Source of the DNA: Loktanella sp. D2R18
GTDB taxonomy: Bacteria > Pseudomonadota > Alphaproteobacteria > Rhodobacterales > Rhodobacteraceae
Assembly: GCF_003318235.1 (NCBI RefSeq)
Contig: NZ_QOCG01000030.1
Location: forward strand, 537,389-601,388
Direction of reading: 5' to 3'
Length of the DNA: 64,000 nucleotides
Positions within the stretch are counted from its first letter, which is position 1. Each line of letters opens with the position of its first letter. Below are positions 33,584 through 42,026 of this stretch, in pieces. The position numbers were made by a program, and so were the translations under genes. The notes under the pieces are model-generated. The model was not told the origin of the DNA and did no database searches. It saw only the letters and a list, made by a program, of their open reading frames with translations.

Positions 33584-34429
33584 TTAGCGCCCCGGAATGA
33601 CGCCGCGCTTTTCGCCTTTGCCTTCCCAACTATCAATGGCCGCAACGGCCTGTTCAGCCGTATCAACAAATTGGAACAGGTCCAAATCATCGGCAGAAAT
33701 TGTGCCCGCGTCTGAAAGCGCGTCCCAATTGATGATTTTCTTCCAAAACTCTTTGCCAAACAGCAAGAACGGCACACGCGCCATCCGGCCTGTCTGGATC
33801 AGCGTAAGGGCCTCGAACATTTCGTCCAACGTGCCAAAGCCCCCCGGAAACACACACACGGCGGAAGCACGCATCAGAAAATGCATTTTGCGGATCGCAA
33901 AGTAGTGGAAGTTAAAACAAAGTTCAGGCGTTACATATTCATTTGGGGCCTGTTCGTGCGGCAGCACAATATTCAGGCCGATAGATTTACCGCCAGCCTC
34001 CAATGCGCCACGGTTGCCTGCTTCCATCACGCCGGGGCCACCGCCTGTGACGATCACGTCTTCAGTGCCGCCTGTTTTCAACGAACGCTCGGTCATGATG
34101 CGCGCGAATTCTTGGGCTTGCGCGTAATATTCCGACAGATCGGCCAATGTTTGGGTGCGGGCGCTTTGTTTATTGGCGGGCGATGGAATCCGCGCACCAC
34201 CAAACAAAACAATCGTCGAATCGATCCCTGCTTCATCCATCAGCATTTCAGGCTTGAGCAGTTCCAACTGCAGCCGAACGGGCCGCAGTTCTTCACGACA
34301 CAAAAAATCTTCGTCGGCAAAGGCTAGCGCATAAGATGGCGCGCGCGTTTGCGGCGTATCTGGAATATGTGTCGCCGCCTCGCGGTCTTGCGAACTGTGG
34401 CGGAGTGGGTGGCGGCGATCGTCGGTCAT
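33584..34429 (-). CDS. LOG-family Rossmann-fold protein (nucleoside monophosphate phosphoribohydrolase-like)
   Basis: A 281-residue protein of the Lonely Guy/TIGR00730 type. The two family signatures are GGGPGVMEA (129-137) and PGGFGTLDE (195-203), which shape the nucleotide site and catalyse removal of the base from nucleoside 5'-monophosphates in characterised members. A 60-residue polar extension precedes the fold. It is cotranscribed with gntK and divergent from dapD. Bacterial members of this longer subgroup have broad or uncertain substrates; cytokinin production is not implied. Confidence 0.88.
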   Translation of the reverse strand: MTDDRRHPLRHSSQDREAATHIPDTPQTRAPSYALAFADEDFLCREELRPVRLQLELLKPEMLMDEAGIDSTIVLFGGARIPSPANKQSARTQTLADLSEYYAQAQEFARIMTERSLKTGGTEDVIVTGGGPGVMEAGNRGALEAGGKSIGLNIVLPHEQAPNEYVTPELCFNFHYFAIRKMHFLMRASAVCVFPGGFGTLDEMFEALTLIQTGRMARVPFLLFGKEFWKKIINWDALSDAGTISADDLDLFQFVDTAEQAVAAIDSWEGKGEKRGVIPGR

Positions 34430-34445
34430 ACTGCGTTTCCTCGCA

Positions 34446-34475
34446 TTGCACTTTTGGGCTTTTCCGGTCTATAGC
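34446..34475 (+). promoter_or_regulatory. Probable dapD promoter
   Basis: TTGCAC (34446-34451) and TATAGC (34470-34475) are 18 bp apart, and transcription would begin about 30 nt before the dapD ATG, leaving room for the GGAG Shine-Dalgarno. Confidence 0.45.
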
Positions 34476-34513
34476 CGATGGCAACACGTGACCACAAGAA
34501 ACCGGAGACCCCG

Positions 34514-35341
34514 ATGTCAAATGCCGCCCTTGAGACCGCAATCGAAGCCGCGTGGGATGCCCGCGATACGATTACACCCGCAACAACCGGTGAAACCCGC
34601 GAAGCTATCGAAGATACGCTTAATGCTTTGGATAGCGGCAGCCTGCGCGTCGCCGAAAAGCAAGACGATGGTAGCTGGCATGTAAACCAGTGGGCCAAGA
34701 AGGCTGTGTTGCTCGGCTTCCGCATCAAAGATATGGAATTCCAGTCGGGCGGCCCGCAAGGTTCTGGCTGGTGGGATAAGGTCGACAGCAAATTCGCAGG
34801 CTGGGGCGACGAAGAATTTGGTGCCGCAGGCTTCCGCGCTGTACCAAACGCCATCGTCCGCAAATCGGCCTATGTCGCCCCCGGCGTTGTGCTGATGCCA
34901 TCCTTTGTAAACCTTGGCGCCTTTGTCGATTCAGGCACAATGGTTGATACATGGGCGACTGTTGGGTCATGCGCGCAAATCGGTAAAAACGTGCACCTAT
35001 CTGGCGGCGTCGGCATCGGCGGCGTGTTAGAACCAATGCAAGCGGGCCCAACCATCATCGAAGATAATTGTTTCATCGGTGCACGTTCCGAAGTCGTCGA
35101 AGGTTGCATCGTGCGCGAAGGTGCCGTTCTGGGCATGGGTGTGTTTATCGGCCAATCCACCAAGATCGTTGACCGCGAAACGGGCGAAGTCATGTACGGC
35201 GAAGTACCGCCTTATTCCGTTGTTGTTGCGGGAACCATGCCATCAAAGAACGGCGTGAACCTCTATTGCGCAGTGATCGTGAAACGCGTTGACGCAAAGA
35301 CCCGGTCAAAGACTGGCATCAACGAATTGCTGCGCGACTAA
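34514..35341 (+). CDS. dapD: 2,3,4,5-tetrahydropyridine-2,6-dicarboxylate N-succinyltransferase
   Basis: A 275-residue hexapeptide-repeat acyltransferase of the succinylase branch of lysine/diaminopimelate synthesis. The left-handed beta-helix is clear ([25 protein letters not shown], then [33 protein letters not shown], read in rungs), preceded by the helical N-domain and followed by the [21 protein letters not shown] tail. The ATG at 34514 gives the normal [15 protein letters not shown] start with GGAG upstream. dapE, the next enzyme of this branch, lies 3 kb downstream on the same strand. Two small genes follow without a gap. Confidence 0.97.
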   Translation: MSNAALETAIEAAWDARDTITPATTGETREAIEDTLNALDSGSLRVAEKQDDGSWHVNQWAKKAVLLGFRIKDMEFQSGGPQGSGWWDKVDSKFAGWGDEEFGAAGFRAVPNAIVRKSAYVAPGVVLMPSFVNLGAFVDSGTMVDTWATVGSCAQIGKNVHLSGGVGIGGVLEPMQAGPTIIEDNCFIGARSEVVEGCIVREGAVLGMGVFIGQSTKIVDRETGEVMYGEVPPYSVVVAGTMPSKNGVNLYCAVIVKRVDAKTRSKTGINELLRD

Positions 35342-35623
35342 ATGCTGATCAGCCGCACAGTTGCACGTAAACGCATCGCCGCGGGGCATCGCCCCACGCG
35401 GCGGGCGGCATGGCTACTTGTGTTGGCGGACGCGGTCATTATCGGCCTGCTTCTGGCAGCGCTTTGGATGCCCGCAGTGACAGTGACCTACGTCATGCAT
35501 ATGTCCTTGATCTGGACCATTCTATTCTTGATGGTTGTGATCTACGTGCCCGCGCAAATTGTGTTGATCATCTCAACGCTTTGGGCGGTCAAATCCCGCT
35601 GGGAAGAGGAAGACCCCCAATGA
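35342..35623 (+). CDS. Small two-helix membrane protein in the dapD unit
   Basis: A 93-residue protein with a strongly basic N-terminus (ARKRIAAGHRPTRRA) and two membrane helices (about 23-46 and 52-80) ending in an acidic tail EEEDPQ. Its ATG directly follows the dapD stop and its stop overlaps the next gene by 4 nt, so it is cotranslated with both. No family recognised. The location in a dapD operon suggests no specific role. Confidence 0.7.
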   Translation: MLISRTVARKRIAAGHRPTRRAAWLLVLADAVIIGLLLAALWMPAVTVTYVMHMSLIWTILFLMVVIYVPAQIVLIISTLWAVKSRWEEEDPQ

Positions 35624-35964
35624 CCAAAAAAGAAAGCCGCCAAAAGGTATACACGCTATTGGTCGAAGTCGGGCGCAGCGACAACGACGGGTTGCCCGAG
35701 GGCGCGTCAGGCGCGGCATTGATGTGCTACGCCAGCGGCGTGGATGAGGCCGAAGCGGTCCGCGAAACTGTTGCCATCCTGAAACAAGCGGACCTCGCCC
35801 CACTGGACGTGTCGGGCTATGGTACGCTGGACGAACGGATCGAAGAAGGCCACGATATTTCCGACGATGAAAAAGACCTGATGGCCCGTGCCTTGGCCGA
35901 AAACAGCGTCATCGTCGCACAGATGACGCCGTTTTTTGATGAGGCCCCGAAGGGCCTCACCTAG
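35620..35964 (+). CDS. Hypothetical acidic protein downstream of dapD
   Basis: A 114-residue soluble protein: KVYTLLVEVGRSDNDGLPEGASGAALMCYASG (in pieces) followed by acidic helices VDEAEAVRETVAILKQ and DISDDEKDLMARALAENSVIVAQMTPFFDE. I know the pattern from the dapD-dapE region of Roseobacter relatives but not its function. The ATG at 35620 overlaps the preceding stop; codons upstream to 35410 in this frame are a shadow of the membrane-protein gene. It ends 2 nt before the convergent lipoprotein stop. Confidence 0.75.
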   Translation: MTKKESRQKVYTLLVEVGRSDNDGLPEGASGAALMCYASGVDEAEAVRETVAILKQADLAPLDVSGYGTLDERIEEGHDISDDEKDLMARALAENSVIVAQMTPFFDEAPKGLT

Positions 35965-35965
35965 A

Positions 35966-36559
35966 TTACTCTTCTGCCACAAACAGGCCGTCGTCGAAGT
36001 CGTCAGAACCAACATTACCTTCAACCTCTCCAGCAATAGCTGCAGCATCGGCCCCGCCGACGGTCAAGAAATAACCGTCAAATGCAAGGGTTGTGTCAAA
36101 AGTGTCAGAGCCATTTGTCAGATCACCGTCCAACGTCGCCGTCACGTGTGGTACAGTCCCAGCGGCACCGGTGTTCACGACACCCGTACCAGAGAGCGTC
36201 CCATCATAAGCCCCATCGGTTTCATGAAAGAAATCCGTCGCACTTCCTGTGACGGCACCAGTCGCAAAGTTGGCGTCCATTGTTAATGTCCCGGTCAACG
36301 TAGACCCATCGACTTCCCCTCTGACGAAACCGGCATAGGCAGCCGATCCAGTGGTCAAAGTGCTCGCGTCAGTGAGGTCTGCAGTGATATCACCATCATC
36401 ATCGATATAGGTCCCGATTGCCGCAACTGCAGCGGCATCGATTTCGTCAAACGAACCGTAAGCTGTTGTACTGTCGTCTGATGGCTCACAGGCTGCAAGT
36501 ACAAGACCGCAAGACAATACAAAAGTAAGCTTAGCGCCCGTTTTAAGTAAGGTATTCAT
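35966..36559 (-). CDS. Lipoprotein with transferrin-binding-like beta-barrel repeat pattern
   Basis: A 197-residue lipoprotein: signal peptide with lipobox LAAC (Cys24), then a short acidic linker. The body is a Gly/Thr/Asp-rich all-beta pattern (GSTLTGTLTMDANFATGAVTG, ATDFFHETDGAYDGTLSGTG in pieces), which resembles the C-terminal beta-barrel of TbpB-type surface lipoproteins exported by Slam systems. It follows the RTX beta-helix protein gene by 18 nt on the same strand and is probably cotranscribed. Function unknown; host iron piracy is unlikely in a free-living marine bacterium. Confidence 0.7.
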   Translation of the reverse strand: MNTLLKTGAKLTFVLSCGLVLAACEPSDDSTTAYGSFDEIDAAAVAAIGTYIDDDGDITADLTDASTLTTGSAAYAGFVRGEVDGSTLTGTLTMDANFATGAVTGSATDFFHETDGAYDGTLSGTGVVNTGAAGTVPHVTATLDGDLTNGSDTFDTTLAFDGYFLTVGGADAAAIAGEVEGNVGSDDFDDGLFVAEE

Positions 36560-36577
36560 ATTTATTTTCGCCTAAGT

Positions 36578-38200
36578 TCAGAGTGAGATAAAGTCGTCAA
36601 CGGTAATCTCCTGGAAATCAACGTCACGCAAAATAAGCCGATCATCGCCCATTTGGATCAATGTATCGCCATTACGATAATCACTAATTGTCAGGTCGTC
36701 AAAAGCAATATCCTGTAGGCCGATCTGATCAACGCCATCGGCAAAGTCGTAGACAATATCCAATTCAGTTCCTTGCGCGAAGACAAATGTGTCAGATCCT
36801 TCGCCACCCAGTAGCCGATCAACACCGCCCCCCCCGGCGATGACATCATCACCATCCGCGCCAAACACGATATCATTGCCGTCAGAGCCTGAGAAAACGA
36901 GGTCAACTGTACCCGCTTCCGCCACTTCTGATGGTGTTTCGATATGCAAAGTGACGTCATCGGTTTCGTCATCAAGAATGATAACATAGCCATCATCGCC
37001 GTTTTCTACAGAAATTGTTTCGCCACCGGTTGCCGCATCTAATGCTGCATCAAGCGCCTCACTACCAGTCACGACAATCGGGTCGACAATCTCAATCGGG
37101 TCAACTGGGTCGACCGGAACAACTGGTTCTCCCCCTTCCAAGACAGCCACGACAGCTTCGACGACGCCGACCGCGCCGTATTCTTCAGCGAGTGTGCCTT
37201 CGATGATTTGCAGGTCTTCGAACGTGATGCCCTGTCCGGCAGATCCGTTGACAAAATAGTCGTCGACATAAAAATCACCGTCCGGATCGTCATTTTGGAG
37301 TTGCAGGTTGCCATTGGCTTCACCCGGTGTGGTCGCGTTGTTGACAAAGATATTGCCCTCATTCACGCCGCCATCAACAACATCGATATATGTGGACTTG
37401 TTCGTGCCCGGAATGTTGAGAACAGTATTGTTAATCACCGTGACGTTCTCGCCGAACTCGACGGTGATCCCACGGGTTTGACCCGAATAGATCACATTCC
37501 CTTCAACCAAGACGTTGGTATAGTTCACATCAAACAGGCTGATGCCTTGAATATTATTGACGTTGCTCGCCAGAAGGACGTTGTCACGGATTGTGACATC
37601 GTTCGAATCCGCGCCTTGGCCTTGAATAAAGTCAACGTGGTCGCCCTCTTCTGGGAAAACGTTGCCGTATTCAATATTCCCCTCAAGCAACAGGCCATCC
37701 ATGCCCGCAAATTTAATGCCGTCATTGCCAAGATAATCAAGCCCGTTATCCACGACCGATACATCACTGCTGCCGTTCAGAAGCATGCCGATTTTAACGT
37801 CATGGATATAGTTATTGTTCAACGTGACATCGGATGATCCATCAACGTGAACACCATAAGCGCCCGTATAAACGCCATCGACCAGCCCGTTGATTTCCAT
37901 ATTGGTCAGCGTAATGCCCTGACTTCCATCCGATATTTTGACAAAGGATCCGCCCGCGCCGCCATTACCGGTGCCGTCAACATGCACACCGTCAACAGTG
38001 ATGTTGGTCGCGTTTGTCAATTTGAGGCTATCAAAAACCGCACCGCCGGGCTCTTCAGACTGGATCGTCACCATGTCCGCATAATCGGCAGTAATCGTGA
38101 CAGATCCATAATCGCCAGACGCCAAAGTGATCACATCACCCGCACTCGCGCTATTCAAGGCCGCAGTCAACTCGGCGGCGTTTTCTACGTATATATCCAA
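36578..38200 (-). CDS. Right-handed beta-helix protein with C-terminal RTX calcium repeats
   Basis: A protein of about 540 residues. Residues 1-370 are parallel beta-helix rungs (repeated strands such as NITVDGVHVDGTG, SDVTLNNNYIHDV, NVTIRDNVLLA, ENVTVINNTVLNI) as in pectate lyases and mannuronan epimerases. A proline-rich linker (EPVVPVDPVDPIEIVDPI) leads to RTX nonapeptides GGGGVDRLLGGEGSDTFVF and a typical secretion end (DDFISL). There is no signal peptide, consistent with type I secretion. The TTG at 38200 is chosen because GGAG lies 7 nt upstream; the open frame to 38278 lacks such a signal. It could be a polysaccharide-acting enzyme or a structural surface protein. Confidence 0.8.
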   Translation of the reverse strand: MDIYVENAAELTAALNSASAGDVITLASGDYGSVTITADYADMVTIQSEEPGGAVFDSLKLTNATNITVDGVHVDGTGNGGAGGSFVKISDGSQGITLTNMEINGLVDGVYTGAYGVHVDGSSDVTLNNNYIHDVKIGMLLNGSSDVSVVDNGLDYLGNDGIKFAGMDGLLLEGNIEYGNVFPEEGDHVDFIQGQGADSNDVTIRDNVLLASNVNNIQGISLFDVNYTNVLVEGNVIYSGQTRGITVEFGENVTVINNTVLNIPGTNKSTYIDVVDGGVNEGNIFVNNATTPGEANGNLQLQNDDPDGDFYVDDYFVNGSAGQGITFEDLQIIEGTLAEEYGAVGVVEAVVAVLEGGEPVVPVDPVDPIEIVDPIVVTGSEALDAALDAATGGETISVENGDDGYVIILDDETDDVTLHIETPSEVAEAGTVDLVFSGSDGNDIVFGADGDDVIAGGGGVDRLLGGEGSDTFVFAQGTELDIVYDFADGVDQIGLQDIAFDDLTISDYRNGDTLIQMGDDRLILRDVDFQEITVDDFISL

Positions 38201-38408
38201 CACTTCTCTCCAATATAGCTTTGCGGGTACCATTTGATGACATTTGGCACCTTCACAAGCGTAATCGTTACAGCGCACGTATAGATTGACTATGGAAGCA
38301 CAGAACCTCGCAAAAGGCGGCGCATTCTCGCCACTTCCCCGGCGCTATCGGCGGTTTACAACCGATGCTGCGCCCCTATTTTGTTCATAGCTAAAAAGGA
38401 ACGCTGCC

Positions 38409-39551
38409 ATGACAACTGACCCAATTGCCCTGACCGCCGATTTGATTCGATGTCCGTCTGTCACGCCAACTGAGGGCGGCGCATTGGTGCTGTTGGAAAA
38501 GCTGCTGACGAATGGCGGGTTCACATGTACCCGCGTTGATCGCGGCGGCATCGCGAACCTTTATGCCCGCTGGGGACGTCAAGGTGCGAACCGGACGTTT
38601 GGGTTTAACGGCCATACTGATGTGGTCCCTATTGGCAACCGCGACGATTGGACGGTTGATCCGTTTGGCGCCGAGGTGAAAGATGGGTTTATGTACGGGC
38701 GCGGGGCCACGGATATGAAATCCGGCGTCGCTGCTTTTGCAGCCGCCGCAATTGATTTTGTCACTGACACACCACCCGACGGTGCGGTTGTCTTGGCCAT
38801 CACTGGCGATGAAGAAGCCGACGCGCTTGACGGTACGACCGCCCTACTGGATTGGATGGCCTCCAATAATGAAACCATGTCAGTGTGCCTCGTCGGCGAA
38901 CCCACCTGCCCCAATGAAATGGGCGAGGCGATGAAAATCGGGCGGCGCGGATCACTGACAGCGTGGTTCACCGTGCGCGGCGAACAAGGGCATTCGGCCT
39001 ATCCGCATCGCGCCAATAACCCGCTGCCTGCGATGGCCCGTCTGGTTGATCGACTGTCATCACATGAATTGGACCAAGGCACCGATCACTTTGATCCCTC
39101 TACGCTAGCCGTGGTCACAATCGATACGGGCAACCCTGCAACAAACGTCATCCCCGCCAGCTGCACTGCCGCCGTCAATGTACGTTTCAACGATGCGCAT
39201 TCTAGCCAGTCGATCATCGACTGGTTCGAAACTGAGGTCGCGCAGATCAAAGATACCTTTGGGGTAGAGGTCGACACCAGAGTCAAAGTGTCCGGCGAAA
39301 GCTTTGTCACACCACCTGGCGAATTATCCGATTTGGTCGCAAACGCCGTGACCACTGAAACCGGGCGCACGCCTGAACTGTCGACGTCTGGTGGCACGTC
39401 CGACGCGCGCTTTGTCAAAGATCACTGCCCCGTGGTCGAATTTGGGCTGGTCGGCAAAACCATGCACCAAGTGGATGAACGCGTCGCGGTAGAACAAATC
39501 GGCCAGCTCAAATCCATCTATGCCCGCATTCTGACGGATTACTTTGCATGA
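38409..39551 (+). CDS. dapE: Succinyl-diaminopimelate desuccinylase
   Basis: A 380-residue dinuclear-zinc M20 peptidase-fold enzyme that removes succinate from N-succinyl-L,L-diaminopimelate to feed lysine and peptidoglycan synthesis. Active-site motifs are complete: NGHTDVVP (His69, Asp71), [10 protein letters not shown] (bridging Asp102), [11 protein letters not shown] (catalytic Glu135, zinc Glu136), the dimerisation-domain GRRGSLTAW and the C-terminal [14 protein letters not shown] precedes the ATG. It overlaps the GNAT gene by 4 nt. In this genome the RTX/lipoprotein pair separates it from dapD. Confidence 0.97.
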   Translation: MTTDPIALTADLIRCPSVTPTEGGALVLLEKLLTNGGFTCTRVDRGGIANLYARWGRQGANRTFGFNGHTDVVPIGNRDDWTVDPFGAEVKDGFMYGRGATDMKSGVAAFAAAAIDFVTDTPPDGAVVLAITGDEEADALDGTTALLDWMASNNETMSVCLVGEPTCPNEMGEAMKIGRRGSLTAWFTVRGEQGHSAYPHRANNPLPAMARLVDRLSSHELDQGTDHFDPSTLAVVTIDTGNPATNVIPASCTAAVNVRFNDAHSSQSIIDWFETEVAQIKDTFGVEVDTRVKVSGESFVTPPGELSDLVANAVTTETGRTPELSTSGGTSDARFVKDHCPVVEFGLVGKTMHQVDERVAVEQIGQLKSIYARILTDYFA

Positions 39552-39967
39552 TCGCGGTTGTCGCGGATTACGCCCCTTGCATCGCACTGCGCCGCGCTGT
39601 GTTTATGGGCGAACAGGGCATTTCCGAAGCGGAAGAAATGGATGATCTCGACGATGAGGCTGTACATTTATTGGCGACTATCGACGGGCGGCCTGTTGGC
39701 ACCGCCCGAATACTGTTCGCAGGAACAACTGGGAAAATCGGACGCATCTGCGTGCTGGCCGATCAGCGTGGTACTGGGCTTGGCGCGCGTCTTGTTGTGG
39801 TCGCGCTGGATTACTTGCGCGCGCAACCCTCCATCACCACCGCAAAGCTCAGCGCCCAAGACCACGCCATCGGCTTTTATGAAAAGTTGGGGTTCGTCGC
39901 CCAAGGTCCGTTCTATGATGACGCAGGCATCCCGCATAAAGACATGGTGCGCCCGCTATCAAATTGA
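39548..39967 (+). CDS. GNAT-family N-acetyltransferase
   Basis: A 139-residue GCN5-related acetyltransferase. It has the ElaA-like opening ([23 protein letters not shown] in pieces), the acetyl-CoA-binding [18 protein letters not shown] with the R/Q-x-x-G-x-G/A loop, and a C-terminal [21 protein letters not shown]. It is translationally coupled to dapE (4-nt overlap). The substrate is unknown, and position does not show that it acts in lysine synthesis. The convergent YHYH gene begins its stop one base later. Confidence 0.9.
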   Translation: MIAVVADYAPCIALRRAVFMGEQGISEAEEMDDLDDEAVHLLATIDGRPVGTARILFAGTTGKIGRICVLADQRGTGLGARLVVVALDYLRAQPSITTAKLSAQDHAIGFYEKLGFVAQGPFYDDAGIPHKDMVRPLSN

Positions 39968-40726
39968 TCAGTTCCGAACCATAAACCGCGGGTTCACCTC
40001 GCCTTTGAAACAACGTGGGAAATACGGGTAGCTGTCTGTCGCGAAATACGTGTAGGTGCCATTGACCATCCCCCCGTTACATTCATCCAACGTGCCGCTT
40101 TGCGCCATATAGATGAAATCTTCTTCAAAGCTGCCGTCATAGGCCCCGCCCGGCCCGCTGGGACGCACCCCTGATTTCAGCCGCCACGATGACGTCGCTG
40201 TCGACGGGCTGTAGCGGATTTCAAATCCGTCAGGTGCATAGCCAATCAATGTCCCATTCTGCCCGGCCAAAAGATCAGCTGACACGCCGTGATAATGATA
40301 AAGACCGGACTGGTCGACATGGGCGTTTTGGTCATCCATGCCAAGACTACGCGGGTCGTGCATCGCCTGCTGACGCCAACCGCTTGATGAATCACGGCTG
40401 AGCGAACGCCGTCCATCCGGATCGTAATAGCCCGCCGTATAGGGCCGGATCGGTACCCCGGTAACCGACACGCCGACCGTCATCAAATCTTCGGTAATAT
40501 ACCCAGCCAGTTGCGGGTTTGTTGGAAAACAAAACGTCAATTCTTGTTCACGAAACGCATTGGGGTTCGCCCGGTTGGGAAACCGCCCCATATCGTGATT
40601 GGGCGCACCATTTGATACGATACAGGTCATATCGCCACGAATTTCAAAGGTGCTTTCGTTGTCATGCGCAAAGGCAGAAACGGGCGTGAGCGTCATAAAT
40701 AGACAGACAATTGGGGAATACTGCAT
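39968..40726 (-). CDS. Secreted YHYH-domain protein
   Basis: A 252-residue exported protein (signal peptide MQYSPIVCLFMTLTPVSAFA) of the YHYH family, named for the motif seen here in SGLYHYHGVSADLL. Other family blocks are NPNAFREQELTFCFPTNP, GVPIRPYTAGYYD, LGMDDQNAHVDQSG and IGYAPDGFEIRY. Histidines in the YHYH motif suggest metal binding. The family is common in marine bacteria and has no known reaction. The ATG at 40726 has AGGAAG upstream; the open frame before it is not needed. It stands alone between convergent and divergent spacers. Confidence 0.85.
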   Translation of the reverse strand: MQYSPIVCLFMTLTPVSAFAHDNESTFEIRGDMTCIVSNGAPNHDMGRFPNRANPNAFREQELTFCFPTNPQLAGYITEDLMTVGVSVTGVPIRPYTAGYYDPDGRRSLSRDSSSGWRQQAMHDPRSLGMDDQNAHVDQSGLYHYHGVSADLLAGQNGTLIGYAPDGFEIRYSPSTATSSWRLKSGVRPSGPGGAYDGSFEEDFIYMAQSGTLDECNGGMVNGTYTYFATDSYPYFPRCFKGEVNPRFMVRN

Positions 40727-40790
40727 CGTTTCTTCCTTTTGCGGCATGGGTAAGTGTAACGGGTGGCACGCCCAATCCCGTCGCAAAACA

Positions 40791-40814
40791 AGCCTTTGAC
40801 ATCCAACAAAGGCT
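40791..40814. promoter_or_regulatory. Eight-base inverted repeat upstream of the YHYH gene
   Basis: AGCCTTTG (40791-40798) and CAAAGGCT (40807-40814) are perfect inverted repeats with an 8-base spacer, about 65 nt upstream of the YHYH start. It may be an operator or a hairpin; the surrounding 200 bases hold no gene. Confidence 0.35.
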
Positions 40815-40930
40815 AGGGTTCGTTGCTTTGGGCACTCTACGACGGTGGGGGAACCGCATAAGGTGTGTTAGAAATATATAAGGCCATCATGCCGTCTTTG
40901 AAGCACCTCTATTGGCGCAAGTGAACGTCG

Positions 40931-41875
40931 TTAAATACTTGCTTCGGTACGCATTTTCACGAGATCCAAGATAACTTCATGAAAATCTTCAAAAAAGAAA
41001 TGATGCCAGAACTCGGCATACACACCCAAACCGGAATTATCATATGTGCGCGTGGTCAGCACCAAACGTGTGCTTCCACCAAGATCCTCTAGAATGTATT
41101 CGCCTGAGATAACGTTAAAATAGCGCCCCCCAACTTTGACATGCGGGTCTTCAATACCGTCAGCGACCCAACCTTCTGGAAACGCAAAATCCCAAGCGAT
41201 GCGTTTGTTTTGTTCGAAGGCCGTGATCATCTCGCGGAAATGGACATCACCCCCCCAAAATGAATGGCGGACCGCACCATCTTGCGTTTCTTCCCAAACC
41301 GCGGCTGTGGGCTTAGGAACGCCAAGCAAATGTGACGCACGTGTTTGGATTTCGTCGGGCGCTATATCAGGAATCGATTTCAGCATCCCGAAGACAACGT
41401 CGACGGGCGCACTAATCACGATTTCATTCGTAATAGTATAGATTTGCGGTTCTTTGCTTGGCAGCCCGACCAACAACAACGCCAGAACCGGGATTGTCAC
41501 AGCTTTCAGCGCGCCCTTTGTATCGTCCTTCCAACGTAAGAACAGCATATAGATGAACCCACCAGCCAGAACGCCCAACAACATCGGCACCACTGCGACC
41601 GCGACGCATATCAACCCTTCCTGGCCAGTCACCAACGATCCGACCAACGCCGAAAGGAAGACCCCAACAAGCCAGCCAACGCTTTTTACAACCCCTTTGA
41701 GCGTCCCTTTCGGCTTGAAACGCAAAATCAGAAAGCCTGCAATAGCGGGAAAGCCGAGCAAGAACGCAGCGCTGACTGTTTCGACCTTCAGTGCGATTGC
41801 AATCGCGTAGACCACCAGCATGCCAACGATCAGCACGAAGGCAGGTATGAAGACGCGTATGAACTTTGACATCAT
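40931..41875 (-). CDS. Membrane protein with C-terminal SRPBCC (START-like) domain
   Basis: A 314-residue protein with four to five N-terminal membrane helices (residues 1-140) and a soluble C-terminal SRPBCC lipid-binding-type domain (about 155-314): ITNEIVISAPVDVVFGMLKS, WDFAFPEGWVADGIE, VISGEYILEDLGGSTRLVLTTRTYDN in pieces, and a closing amphipathic helix. The fold has a hydrophobic pocket, but no ligand is evident. It stands alone, divergent from rnr by about 150 nt. Confidence 0.8.
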   Translation of the reverse strand: MMSKFIRVFIPAFVLIVGMLVVYAIAIALKVETVSAAFLLGFPAIAGFLILRFKPKGTLKGVVKSVGWLVGVFLSALVGSLVTGQEGLICVAVAVVPMLLGVLAGGFIYMLFLRWKDDTKGALKAVTIPVLALLLVGLPSKEPQIYTITNEIVISAPVDVVFGMLKSIPDIAPDEIQTRASHLLGVPKPTAAVWEETQDGAVRHSFWGGDVHFREMITAFEQNKRIAWDFAFPEGWVADGIEDPHVKVGGRYFNVISGEYILEDLGGSTRLVLTTRTYDNSGLGVYAEFWHHFFFEDFHEVILDLVKMRTEASI

Positions 41876-42026
41876 TGCTTAACGATCCGCAGATATGAAA
41901 AGAATTTTTTGCCTAACTTAAAAGGCGCACGTATGTAAACTGTGACAACAGTCAAGCGTCGCAAGTGCCGTGCCCAGTTTGTGCAATCCCAGTGACGCCC
42001 ACCATCTTCCATGCTAGGGCTGGCGA

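Noticed and set aside
38409-39967. Possible lysine-operon attenuator ahead of dapE
   Set aside because: I saw no hairpin with U-run and no lysine-riboswitch-like structure in the 200 bases upstream.
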